Assembly: GCA_947044365.1 (NCBI GenBank)
Contig: OX345636.1
Span: 57,825,746-57,889,745, forward strand
Direction of reading: 5' to 3'
Length of the DNA stretch: 64,000 bases
DNA from: Petrosia ficiformis
Lineage: Eukaryota; Porifera; Demospongiae; Haplosclerida; Petrosiidae
The notes under the pieces are model-generated. The model was given only the letters and a program-made list of their open reading frames with translations, did no database searches and was not told where the DNA came from. Of this stretch, positions 56,901 to 64,000 are shown in pieces. Made by a program: the position numbers and the translations under genes. Within the stretch, counting starts at the first letter, position 1, and each line of letters starts with the position of its first letter.

Positions 56901-58838
56901 CTTCCTACCATCCTGAATTATAGTTATATTTCATTTACACTTGTATCTACATCAATACATTACCTATACTCTTATACAACTATAACAAGAAGTTGAGTTA
57001 ACTGATTCTTATAGTTACAAACAAGAGAAACTGATGTTGTATAAACAGTCCATAGAATTTGAGCTCAACTACACATTTAATAATCGTAAACATTTACCTC
57101 ACCATACAAATATTTTATTATCATAATGTATTTTGTTAATTATTCTAGCTCCTTTTTGTTTATGCCAAAATTCTACTCAGAACACAGTTAGGATCCATTT
57201 CATTACGATTTCATATTCTGTATTCTGACTTGAGCACTATAAGTAATTGTGTATAGTAATTAAGACTATAATTATCTGTAATTATAATTAGTAATTATAG
57301 TAATCATTATGATAATATAAAGATTGTATGTAAAATACTTTTATTCATAAATAAATGCATAATCAAAATCATTAATGTCCAGCTTTGCCAACAAAGTCTT
57401 ATGAATATCATTATGTGGTTGATTTGGGTATATATCAAAGTCTTTGATGGCAATCCTGGACAGAATTGAGCAAACAGATTATATGTAACTTCTGAACATA
57501 CTACATAACACGATTTAAAACTATATCAATGCATAGAAACCCTCAACTACCAATGTAGCAAACTTTGAAAACGTGCATATTTAATAAGTGAACATTGAAA
57601 TTGTTTGTTTGATACTTAGCAACTATTTAACATACACTTGTCCCTAGGGAACGTATTCAACGTAGCAGTCTAGCAGGAGCCAACAACAAAAGAAACGTTA
57701 ACGTTGGGAAAACGTGTGTAGATACTGTAAAAAACGAAATTTTAAAATTATACAGTTTGAAGAGCGTTTCTATGGCGTTTTATCGTAGTACAGTTTGTAC
57801 TACGGTCGTAGTACAAAGACGAAACATGAACTTTTTTTTGTTGTCTACTGTATATTCATTATTATCGATAATATCTAAATGATGAAGTATATGAGTCTAT
57901 GTGTGTATAAAATACTTGTTTGTCTATTTGAACCACTCCCCTGATTCATTAATAGTGAAGTCAAGTATGGATATGACATGATTTTATTATATACATGTGA
58001 TAAGTATTTGTATATGTATAGTATCAATTGATATTATTATGAATAACATTTACCAGTAAAACTATTAATTATTACTAGTTTGTGTAGTGTTTATTACATG
58101 TACATGTATTGTTCTTATTTCATTATACAGGGTCGCAGTTTACTGCATCAAGCAGCTGCTTGTAATAAAGTCAGTATAGTAGACCTGATTATAAAACATG
58201 GATGTGACGTGAACATACAAGATCGTGTAAGTGATTATATATTATTTGTTATACACATGTAATATAATGGTTATAATATACAATTGAATACAATCATTAA
58301 GGTTACGGTACATATATACCAAAATCTGATCGTATTTATTTAAATGTAATATTAGAATAATATTTCAACTGACCAATGAATGGCTGATGCTAGCACTATA
58401 TACATGTAGTTATAAATCAAAAATAAGTTCATCCAATACATATTTTGATGTGATCTCCAGGTAAATATTTTCTATAAAGCTATAGCTACATGTAGGCCAT
58501 CATGTGACATTTTTATTTTGCTAAACATTCAAGAGAAGCAGCAAATCATGATTATTCATGATTTGTATCTCGTAACCTTAATGACAAAAGTTTCCAAACA
58601 AACTTTAACTATTAATTCAGTCAGTCAATCAGTTCACAAACTTAAAACTAATATTAAACTTTATGGTTTCATTTGTTACTTGAAAGTTTATAAAAATAAT
58701 GTATACATGTTATTACAGGATTTCCGTAAATTAGTCTCCTCTCCAGACTCCATAGTGCAAAATAGTCTGGTAATTTTGGCCAACATTCTTGTCACATGTA
58801 GTGACATAGCCAATCAGATCCCTCAGTTTATTAATTGA
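37293..58838 (+). CDS. Ankyrin-repeat protein gene with very long introns
   Basis: Proposed exons, all phase 0: 37293-37310 (ATG, MSKIRL, then GTGAGT; weakest), 41398-41487 (HSDLLNAYERNDRDAVKSIV), 50499-50606 (RIFWAITYSDDEEVESLI), 58131-58226 (GRSLLHQAAACNKVSIVDLI then HGCDVNIQDR) and 58719-58838 (RKLVSSPDSIVQNSLVILAN, TGA). Exons of 90, 108, 96 and 120 bases each encode about one helical repeat. The third and fourth are ankyrin repeats (SLLHQAA..., LI..G.DVN). The last one looks more like an armadillo repeat (LVSSPDSIVQNSLVILANI). AATAAA at 58882 follows the stop. The N-terminal DLLNAYERND style recalls the ankyrin starts of sponge ANK-Death genes. Introns of 4-9 kb are full of mobile elements. 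More exons may be missed. Confidence 0.6.
37311..39994. other. Intronic AT-rich DNA
   Basis: No firm exon. 38895-38975 reads IDTPGAHEQLLDTLIAMANS in one plus frame without good splice sites. C/G-tract remnants lie at 39205-39290. TACATGTA palindromes are frequent, densest at 38770-38840. Confidence 0.3.
39995..40358. mobile_element. MITE with G-tract/C-tract ends
   Basis: GCTGTATTTAGG at 39999-40010 is repeated inverted at 40343-40354. It is followed inward by runs of up to about 20 G on the left and C runs on the right. TTGATC is present in both flanks. No coding content. Confidence 0.6.
42706..42876 (+). CDS. Short basic ORF inside the long-TIR element
   Basis: ATG at 42706 opens 56 codons: MAKSPAITATKAKRLPAKKRK followed by an acidic part, stop at 42874. 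A Lys/Arg cluster at the start is typical of DNA-binding N-termini of transposases. The frame also extends upstream through the TIR, which is unlikely to be translated. It is probably the truncated 5' end of an element gene. Confidence 0.3.
   Translation, partial: GMAKSPAITATKAKRLPAKKRKLLVAEIHNEKQDISSEALDTSTNIQFKTSFESYS
42903..43190 (-). CDS. 95-codon ORF inside the long-TIR element
   Basis: From ATG at 43190 the minus strand reads MALCSREIVRSALRRKI, DNDSVSSSSGIYEVEQLIRKK and later SVSRSINSFQNFLTN, ending at 42903. It starts just inside the right TIR, as the second gene of a two-gene element would. It overlaps sequence with coding look on the plus strand (VSSVGLVKCIEEMQYAYKKLL near 42890-42950), so only one of the strands may be real. 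Family not recognised. Confidence 0.3.
   Translation of the reverse strand: MALCSREIVRSALRRKILDNDSVSSSSGIYEVEQLIRKKYPSLEVSMNCIEFAPNQLSQLLSVSRSINSFQNFLTNTELSEELFVRILHFFNTFH
43400..43535 (-). repeat. Diverged tRNA-derived repeat copy
   Basis: The minus strand keeps the 3' tRNA half (GTGTCGTGGGTTCGAATCCC, CTGAGGCA) and a (CTTT/GTTT)n tail. Its 5' half reads GGTATAATGGTTAACATA, a different box-A type. It therefore looks like a fusion of two tRNA heads or a separate subfamily. Confidence 0.6.
43916..43988 (-). tRNA. tRNA-like sequence, anticodon GGA, unit 1
   Basis: Starts GCCTTGGTAGCTCAGTTGG (box A) and has B box GGTTCGAATCC. It folds as a 73-base cloverleaf: acceptor GCCTTGG/CTGAGGC (two wobble pairs), anticodon stem TCTGT/ACAGA and loop CTGGAAT. 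GGA would decode serine, but the long variable arm of tRNA-Ser is missing (only five bases), so it is probably a SINE head rather than a working tRNA gene. Confidence 0.6.
44208..44280 (-). tRNA. tRNA-like sequence, anticodon GGA, unit 2
   Basis: Same 73-base cloverleaf as at 43916-43988, identical in all arms read by eye. Confidence 0.6.
44500..44572 (-). tRNA. tRNA-like sequence, anticodon GGA, unit 3
   Basis: Third copy of the 73-base cloverleaf, with the same acceptor, D, anticodon and T arms as units 1 and 2. Confidence 0.6.
45100..45910 (+). repeat. 18-bp minisatellite, forward arm
   Basis: Units of the type GTCAGTACTGTCACAATA and GTAACTATTGTCGCAATA, about 45 copies. The 18-bp period keeps Tyr-Cys-His-Asn-Ser and Val-Thr-Ile ORFs open on both strands; these are artefacts. 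A diverged reverse-orientation arm lies at 46950-47610. Confidence 0.95.
45911..46730 (+). other. Spacer with coding-like fragments between inverted minisatellites
   Basis: Plus-strand frames read MVDLCSSLLIAFEVDREGC (46054 onwards) and, in another frame, VDESHEVPLHGSLSSIEHC followed by YNPETVSCIFAFIIKLTK, ending at TAG near 46524. Composition looks coding but frames change and no splice sites were clear. It may be a transposon gene remnant. Unrecognised. Confidence 0.3.
46950..47610 (-). repeat. 18-bp minisatellite, reverse arm
   Basis: The plus strand shows GTGACTATTGTGACAGTAGT-type units, the complement of the forward arm at 45100-45910, but more diverged and irregular. Confidence 0.8.
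47712..47815 (+). repeat. (ACATGT)n palindromic tract
   Basis: About 100 bp of almost pure alternating ACATGT and TACATG, self-complementary throughout. Only the densest example of a motif found across the window. Confidence 0.9.
48127..48606. mobile_element. hAT-type MITE, 480 bp
   Basis: Left end CAGGGTTGGGGCTGATTAC and right end (reverse complement) CAGGGTTGGGGCCGATTGC form clear inverted repeats. The interior is rich in GATTATGATTAC repeats, as in other hAT MITEs. Flanks ATAATGAG and AATTAATG do not match exactly. Confidence 0.65.
48662..49398. mobile_element. Inverted-repeat element with arms of about 150-190 bp
   Basis: AGGTCACATTCTCTGGTTAT at 48661 is inverted at 49370-49390. The arms also share GTAACCAGTAACCACAC and GACTGACCCAAC/GGCTGACCCAAC. 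The left arm has an extra duplicated TACATGTACATGTACATT block. The centre (48860-49240) is plain AT-rich DNA. Confidence 0.65.
51290..51601. mobile_element. MITE with GGGGTGGAT ends and 5-bp flanking repeat
   Basis: CAGGGGTGGATACAGGATTTA and, reverse-complemented, CAAGGGCGGATTTAGG form the inverted repeat. ACTCA precedes and follows the element exactly. It contains a C14-like tract near 51575. No coding content. Confidence 0.55.
51720..52890 (+). pseudogene. Penelope-like reverse transcriptase fragment
   Basis: Three frames read in order across the region. The first has HWLPKLHKNPYGKRFIAAS and the motif A block FDFSTLYTSIPH near 52003-52040. The second has KVGKEIFRQQVGIPMGTDCA and the catalytic box YIDDLLTLNN (YIDD at 52407-52418). 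A short third frame (RIGRICDSFKDF, HLIQQGFWYTKL) follows after 52676. LPK.HK and the thumb pattern are those of Penelope-like elements, here of a type frequent in sponges and cnidarians. The protein would copy element RNA. Frame changes near 52130 and 52676 and a lost end make it inactive. Endonuclease not seen. Confidence 0.65.
53329..53560 (+). repeat. 25-bp minisatellite, about six copies
   Basis: Unit TTCTAAGCCATTGTGGCTGCTTATT repeated, interrupted by TATATA and T-rich tracts at 53455-53500, with weaker copies after it. Confidence 0.85.
53876..54060 (+). repeat. Dispersed repeat, inverted relative to 60860-61045
   Basis: CCAAATTGGCTCAACAATG, GTTAGTGACATTATA, AGAGAGAACTGTG and AAGAAGCTCTTTTGG recur in reverse complement at 60860-61045. 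The two copies are about 7 kb apart. Confidence 0.7.
54630..56022 (-). repeat. Dispersed repeat, copy split by a piggyBac-like insertion
   Basis: 54630-54797 and 55903-56022 together equal the repeat at 26880-27172. The break falls within ACTTCC|CTAC of the intact copy. Confidence 0.75.
54798..55902. mobile_element. piggyBac-like element, 1105 bp, TTAA target
   Basis: TTAA at 54794-54797 and 55903-55906 flanks inverted ends CCGATTAACTGCC and (reverse complement) CCGATTAACAGCC. A second palindrome, GACGCCAATTGGCGTC, occurs just inside the left end, and TTTGGCGTTTGAGG-type sequence near the right end. No long transposase frame, so the copy is non-autonomous. TTAA duplication is the hallmark of the piggyBac superfamily. 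Confidence 0.75.
56280..56741 (-). CDS. Last two exons of an unrecognised gene
   Basis: Exon 56453-56280 (58 codons with TGA) follows ATATCAG. It reads FLLIHLYIGISQQTNHVPIT, then RGVWGIHVHTKEIVDLRY and PQGDHIILDGFHSTNH. The upstream frame 56741-56550 reads VSLNQSPSILQYDQQCNYV, CFEAHNTMINTY and PNQLSHLLKPKYTQILLLEL. The pieces look clearly coding, with mixed beta-like character. The donor between them is uncertain (GTGTGT repeats allow two phases), and the first acceptor may lie further upstream, where the frame also looks coding. Family unknown. It lies antisense inside the last long intron of the ankyrin gene. Confidence 0.5.
57341..57455 (-). CDS. Terminal exon of another unrecognised gene
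   Basis: After TTCTGTCCAG the exon reads IAIKDFDIYPNQPHNDIHKT, LLAKLDINDFDYAFIYE, then TAA at 57343-57341. The stop overlaps a GAATAAAAG polyadenylation signal. The frame has one leading base, so an upstream exon must end in phase 2; I did not find it. Because it ends with its own stop, it is probably a different gene from 56280-56741. Confidence 0.45.
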
Positions 58839-58839
58839 T

Positions 58840-60640
58840 TACATGACTTTTTTAATTCAAAAATGTCATATTAAAACCTGGAATAAACAAATCTGTAACA
58901 AAGGTTGTGAAGCATCCCAGATACCAGCCTTCTACTATCATCTGGAGAGTATGATTTAATTCAAGTAACAAACTTATAGATTGAAATATTTGTTATACAA
59001 GTACAAGTAGGTTGAGTTAATCATGTGACAGTCACCTGATTAGGACATCGTTGTGCCAACCATTGTGGAATGTTTTGTTCTACAGTGGGAATGGCATTCT
59101 GGGAATGTGACTATCTGTAAATAGTGTCATACTATAAGAGTGCTGTAACATTGTGGAGTGAGCCTGATAGCAAATTGTTCAGATAATTTCTGAGTATGCT
59201 GCTAAATAGAATACATGTATGTGGTATTATGTACGACATATACACATGTACATGTACATATAGAAGGATTTCAGTACCAACTCCCTAGTGTGGGAGTCAC
59301 TCGTGCTTACCCCAATTATTAGATAGTATTTATACTTGTAACCCCATCATGACAACAATTACAAGTATTACTAAACACATGTATTATAAACATGTATATT
59401 AGTGATCATATGATTATATGTATAGTAAACTAGTAGTTGATATAATCTCACAAGTTAATAGATTGTCTTGTACTGATATAATCAGCTTTTTCCTTCTTTA
59501 TGCAGTACTTGTACATGTAGTTTATAAAGTGTCAAATATAATGTCAATTGAAATGTATTGTAGCCATTTATTCCAGGCCATCCATTTTTAATTTCGTAAA
59601 ACATTATTGGTTACAATTGTGGTTATACAATCTACATGTACACCCACTTGATTTGAAAGTGTTATGATGGACAATGTTTCTTTTGTATCTGGTTCTTGTA
59701 TATGAGCTTATCAAAAACACTGATGTTCAATATATTGTATTATCAGTACCTGACATTATTAAGTTCACATACTATCACAGTGTACTTTGTGAGTGAAGTA
59801 CACTGTACTTCAAATGTACTACACCATATTTCACATAAGTACTATGCTATCACATACAAATGTAATGGGAATTAACACACAACTATGATTACAGTACAAT
59901 GTAGTACAACTATATATTATTATACTAATTAGGAGTGCAGTTGACTATCACCTTATTAAAGTGTAGCTCCCATCATAGTATGTAAACTTAATTAAGTCAG
60001 GTACTACATGTACATGTATACATGTTGATATTATAATACCTCTAGTATACATGTATGTACATGTACATGTGGTATGTATAATACATGTATGTACATGGAC
60101 ATAAAAATGATGTTCACGTGCATTGTACATGTAGTATGTTACATGTACATGTATTATACATTTACATGTACATACTTGTACGTGTACTGTAATTAATACA
60201 CATGTACATGTGTACATACTATAGTATGTACATGTACATATACTGTACATGTACTTCTTCACTATAATTATTACACCTACATGTACATACATGTACAATA
60301 ATACATGTTAATACTATACATCATCTTCATACTATAGTACATATTAGATGTACATGTATATATACTATGGTACTTCTACATGTACATGTACAACTACAGT
60401 AATGTTATAATACAGTATATAATCTGTACTCAAAATTAAATGTGGGAAAACATTGGCCACACCCACCATTAATTAATTAAACACTAATGCAAAATCTACA
60501 GACTCAGAGAATTCTAAAACTTTCATAAATGCTTTTGAAACATTTCTAAGATGTTCATGCATGTACTATTACTTGACTGTCTATTACTATCCCATGTCTG
60601 AGTTCACCTAACTACATGTTACATGCCTTGCTTTGTCAAC
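58840..60640. other. 3' flank and palindrome-rich DNA
   Basis: AATAAA at 58882 is likely the polyadenylation signal of the ankyrin gene. 60000-60400 is dense in TACATGTACATG palindromes; the minus-strand ORF through it is not a gene. No exons found. Confidence 0.35.
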
Positions 60641-61045
60641 AAAATTAAATACCACTTCCTCATAACAACCGTACATAAGTATATATACACAATGTAGCTA
60701 GAGTAAAGGCAAAACACAAAGAAGCAATACTTACATGTATGCATGTATGGTTGTTATATGGAAGTTGAATTTAATTTTGTTCCCAAAGCAAGGCACCATC
60801 CCAATCTTGTTCCTGTGCTTTTTTGGTTTATATATAATTTTATTATTATATCAGTGTATTTGAAAAGGCACCATTGACCCAAAGAGCTTCTTAATTATTT
60901 AGCACTGCACAGTTCTCTCTTTGGGCCCACATGGTGCAGTTAATTATGATTACATTGTCACTAACAGCTTTGTTAACTGGCTCAAGATGTTTCCAATGGC
61001 ATAACACTCTAACCATTGTTGAGCCAATTTGGCACAAGCTTCAAA
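60640..61045. repeat. Composite of two dispersed repeats
   Basis: 60640-60830 is the second copy of the CAAAGCAAGGCACCATCCC repeat, with inverted arms around a 90-bp centre. 60860-61045 is the inverted partner of 53876-54060. Confidence 0.65.
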
Positions 61046-62340
61046 CTTATCAAACCCTCTAATCCCCACATACTTTTAAAAAATGTTTTTATTATATAAT
61101 CACAGTATAATAATTATTATTATTGTCAAGTATTGTCTCAATTATTTTCTTATCAGTTCTGCACTGTGAGTGCATTCATTAAAATAGTAAGACCCTTAAT
61201 TAATCCTTAGACAACTGTTGTTGAATATATGAGACATTTGGTACCATATTGCATTTATGATCATGATATAGCATTCCAAGTGTCATGTTTGTCCTCAGTA
61301 GCAAGTCCTTATTAAATTAGAGAAAATCATGACAACTATTTGAGCTGAAAATGGACTGACAAGGATTTTTAGTGGATATCTCCATTTGTTCAGCATTCAT
61401 AAGGGCAGCACCACATTGATACTTAGGTTTTCATGCATTTGAGAGGGTAGGTAGAATATTTGTATTTATACATGTATCTTCTTGAATGAACGTATGTACA
61501 TGTACATGTATATTCTGGTACATGTAGATGGTGTCAGGCTGTTAGCACCATCAAGATAGGAGACAAAATGACGGATGTAATACATTAAATATCCTCTATC
61601 CATTTTAGTATATTGTACATGTCAGTACAATGTCTCCATAAGTTACATGTACTGTACAACCTCTTAGCAGCAGCGCACATGGTAAATTTGAAAATATTTT
61701 CAGTCACTATTGATTTCATAGGCATAGCCAGACCTTTAAGATTGGGTAGGCCAGGTAAAGCATAGATCGGCATGCCAAAACATTTTAGGGTTAATAAATT
61801 CATGATAAGCGTGGTCTACCATTCGTGGCCAGGCAGACAAGTTGAGTTGGAGCTAGTTCAATTGACCCTAGCTGAATCTGCCATTGCATGCTGGTTCCAT
61901 CATCTTTAATACACATGTACATCACTATATACTTGAGAGCATTCAAACTCTCTGATGATCTCCGAGTATACGTATACGAGTGATTTTCACCTACACATGT
62001 ATGAATAATTAATGAGAAAAGTCCCAACTCAACGCGAACGGACTTTAGTTGCCGTTTTTTTCAACTGCACATGCGTATACCATATCGATATAAACAAATG
62101 TTATATCATATCGTATCGTGGCTTATTACATGTATATCGTGAGATGTCGATATATCGATATATCGTGGGAGCACTATCACAAATATACATGTACATGCCC
62201 CAAATAATTTTTATTAATATAAAATTATATTATATCATAGACAATTGATTAATAATAACTTACTACTTGACTTTAATGATATCTGTCAGCCATCTTGAAG
62301 ATCGTGTAGACACTTGATAATAATAAATACATGATAATAC
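61046..62340. other. No supported gene
   Basis: Minus-strand ORFs near 61590-62027 lack splice support. 62080-62175 is rich in ATATCGATATAT palindromes resembling the inner ends of hAT MITEs. Confidence 0.3.
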
Positions 62341-62349
62341 TGAGATGAG

Positions 62350-62388
<39 letters not shown>

Positions 62389-62418
62389 CACCTGAGGCAA
62401 ATGAAAATCATAATGAGT

Positions 62419-62492
62419 TGCCTCAGGTGGGATTCGAACCCACGACACTCTGCACTCCGGACAGATGCTCTTACCAACTGAGCTACCAAGGC
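62419..62492 (-). tRNA. tRNA-like sequence, GGA anticodon, diverged
   Basis: 74-base cloverleaf with one extra base in the D loop (GGTAAGAGC) and anticodon loop CCGGAGT. Position 33 is C instead of the near-universal T, which argues against function. Confidence 0.5.
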
Positions 62493-62644
62493 AGCTCAGC
62501 TGGCAGGGTCCAAATCAAACATCTCACTCATACACCTGTGTGAACAGGCTAACTAAACCGGTATACAAGCGAAGGCCGGGGTAATTAAACCACCAAGACG
62601 CCAAACACTAAACCTAAGTATATACATGATAATACTGAGATGAG

Positions 62645-62691
<47 letters not shown>

Positions 62692-62724
62692 CACCTGAGG
62701 CAAATGAAAAATGAAAAAATGAGT

Positions 62725-62798
62725 TGCCTCAGGTGGGATTCGAACCCACGACACTCTGCACTCCGGACAGATGCTCTTACCAACTGAGCTACCAAGGC
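62725..62798 (-). tRNA. tRNA-like sequence, GGA anticodon, diverged, copy 2
   Basis: Same 74-base sequence type as 62419-62492, including C33 and the extra D-loop base. Confidence 0.5.
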
Positions 62799-63055
62799 AG
62801 CTCAGCTGGCAGGGTCCAAATCAAACATCTCACTCATACACCTGTGTGAACAGGCTAACTAACATGTACATGTATGTGCTTATGAAGGCATCTTCATCTA
62901 TGTATATATTGGCAGTTATCATTGTAATATAATATTATAGCTACATGTATGTACATGTACATGTATCTATGAATAATGTAATATTATAATTCTTGTAGAC
63001 TTATTGTGTCTGTTAGTCCTGATTTTATAATGCAGTCTGTTACTATTCTTAAAAG

Positions 63056-63334
63056 TAGGGCTAGGAATCTCCTGAGATTCTGAAATCGATTATCAAATTG
63101 ATTGATAATCAATTAAAATCAGTAGAAGTAATTAGGCCAATTAAGTACATTAATACAGGAAAATCCCCCATTTGATGATAAGGGTTCCTACGTATCACCT
63201 ACATATTGTACATTACTTGATATCACATGCTTGAAAAGTATATCTTCTGGAATAATTAGCATAATTTATATCACAGACTTATAATCGATAATTTTCAATA
63301 TCGATTGATTAATTGATTAATCATCCCAGTCCTA
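63056..63334. mobile_element. hAT-type MITE, 279 bp, exact 8-bp TSD
   Basis: CTTAAAAG at 63048-63055 and 63335-63342 is an exact target duplication. The ends are TAGGGCTAGGAATC and (reverse complement) TAGGACTGGGATGATT. The interior is ATCGAT/TGATAATCAATT palindromes. No coding content. Confidence 0.8.
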
Positions 63335-63716
63335 CTTAAAAGTCTATTTATAGTAACATCATCCGTTTTGTATAAATTATAAGTATTGTGTACATTTGTA
63401 TTTTGTAATCTTACTGATCTGTCCATTCAACAATAAACTGTTAACACTACAATTTATTGGGTTCTGTCTTCATGTAACCATTGTGGGATTATGTCATCAT
63501 TATAATTATCATAATACAGTATCATTGTTAGTATTGGGTGTGGTTTTATGTTTTATAGAATCAAATGTGTTTCTATTTATAATAATGAATGGTTACATGA
63601 ACAAACTGTCAGTTAATATCTCATTTGTAATGTATAATGTATGGATTGCCATCTTTTCAAGCCATCCTCTGAATTAATTCACATATTTTATAATCAATAC
63701 ATTTTCAGTGATCCTA

Positions 63717-64000
63717 ATGGTGTGGATGTTCCATTGTATATTGTGTTATATTTGGTGTTTATTATGTCATTTTATTATGTTACAAAAAGCTTTGCGGCCG
63801 CATAAACTGATCTTCAGAAGTGCTATTTTAGGTAAAGTTTCATTGTTATCCAATCTTTATATGTCAAATACCAAAGAACTGGATAATCATTCTCTTAGGT
63901 TAATTGCTTTGGAGCGTAATGGATCACATACAATTGAAACTAGACGTAATGCTTACCTTCAATTGAACTACAAACTGTTCAGTTCACTTTTCTACTTACA
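63717..64000 (+). CDS. Possible partial ORF running off the right edge
   Basis: A plus-strand frame from ATG 63717 stays open to the edge (about 94 codons). A hydrophobic start is followed by KALRPHKLIFRSAILGKVS, MSNTKELDNHSLRLIALE and TRRNAYLQLNYKLFSSL. The part after 63785 looks coding. Another frame over 63709-63803 (DPNGVDVPLYIVLYLVF, then stop) also looks coding, so an indel or splice site may lie near 63780. Not recognised. Confidence 0.3.
   Translation, partial: MVWMFHCILCYIWCLLCHFIMLQKALRPHKLIFRSAILGKVSLLSNLYMSNTKELDNHSLRLIALERNGSHTIETRRNAYLQLNYKLFSSLFYL

Larger units (their letters stand above)
62340..62860 (-). repeat. Second tRNA-containing tandem array, two units
   Basis: Two units of about 300 bp with the same parts as 43831-44645: (CTTT)n tail, tRNA-like head, GCAGCTCAGCTGGCAGGGTCC leader and a GGCCGGGGTAAT block. 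They differ from that array at several positions, so each locus expanded separately. Confidence 0.8.

Noticed and set aside
59948..60298. 116-codon minus-strand ORF
   Set aside because: Lies in a field of TACATGTA palindromes; Tyr/Val/His-rich composition follows the repeat.
61585..62027. Two minus-strand ORFs (72 and 75 codons)
   Set aside because: Overlapping frames, no splice signals, no recognisable motifs; probably part of a repeat.

Overview
The window is metazoan nuclear DNA. It is AT-rich, with small exons, GT-AG introns, minisatellites and decayed transposons, and no sign of prokaryotic gene packing. The mix (BEL/Pao and Penelope-like retroelements, hAT- and piggyBac-like elements, tRNA-derived repeats, and an ankyrin / ROC-type GTPase / Death domain gene) suggests a marine invertebrate. 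A demosponge is my best guess, but that is inference. The palindrome TACATGTA / ACATGTACATGT is scattered through almost all non-coding DNA.

Layout. 1-3423: 5' half of a BEL/Pao LTR retrotransposon on the minus strand, broken by frameshifts and a stop, running off the left edge. 7219-18517 (+): a well-supported gene with a last ankyrin repeat, a ROC/COR-like GTPase and a C-terminal Death domain. One of its introns holds a 3.5 kb hexanucleotide array and several MITEs. 19.2-20.1 kb: minisatellites. 20852-21290 (-): last two exons of a membrane protein gene. 21693-23191 (+): an unrecognised, disrupted gene. 23990-24590 (+): a decayed ubiquitin-specific protease. 25296-28962 (-), perhaps reaching 33.8 kb: a multi-exon gene for an unrecognised helical protein. 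30.3-32.2 kb: a large minisatellite. 35.1-37.0 kb (-): two transposon-derived pseudogenes. 37293-58838 (+): an ankyrin-repeat gene with very long introns packed with mobile elements (long-TIR element, tRNA-containing tandem repeats, inverted minisatellites, Penelope-like RT, nested piggyBac-like insertion). 56280-57455 (-): terminal exons of two further genes lying inside an intron of that ankyrin gene. 58.8-64 kb: repeats, a second tRNA-like pair, and a hAT-type MITE with a perfect target-site duplication.

Gene models rest on splice sites, phase agreement across introns and residue patterns read by eye; no database search was possible. The ANK-ROC-Death architecture is known from DAPK/ROCO-type signalling proteins. 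Most other host genes here are real-looking but unidentified. The long ORFs inside repeat arrays (8.3-11.8, 19.6-19.9, 30.4-32.3, 45.1-45.9 kb) are artefacts of repeat periods divisible by three and are not annotated as genes.
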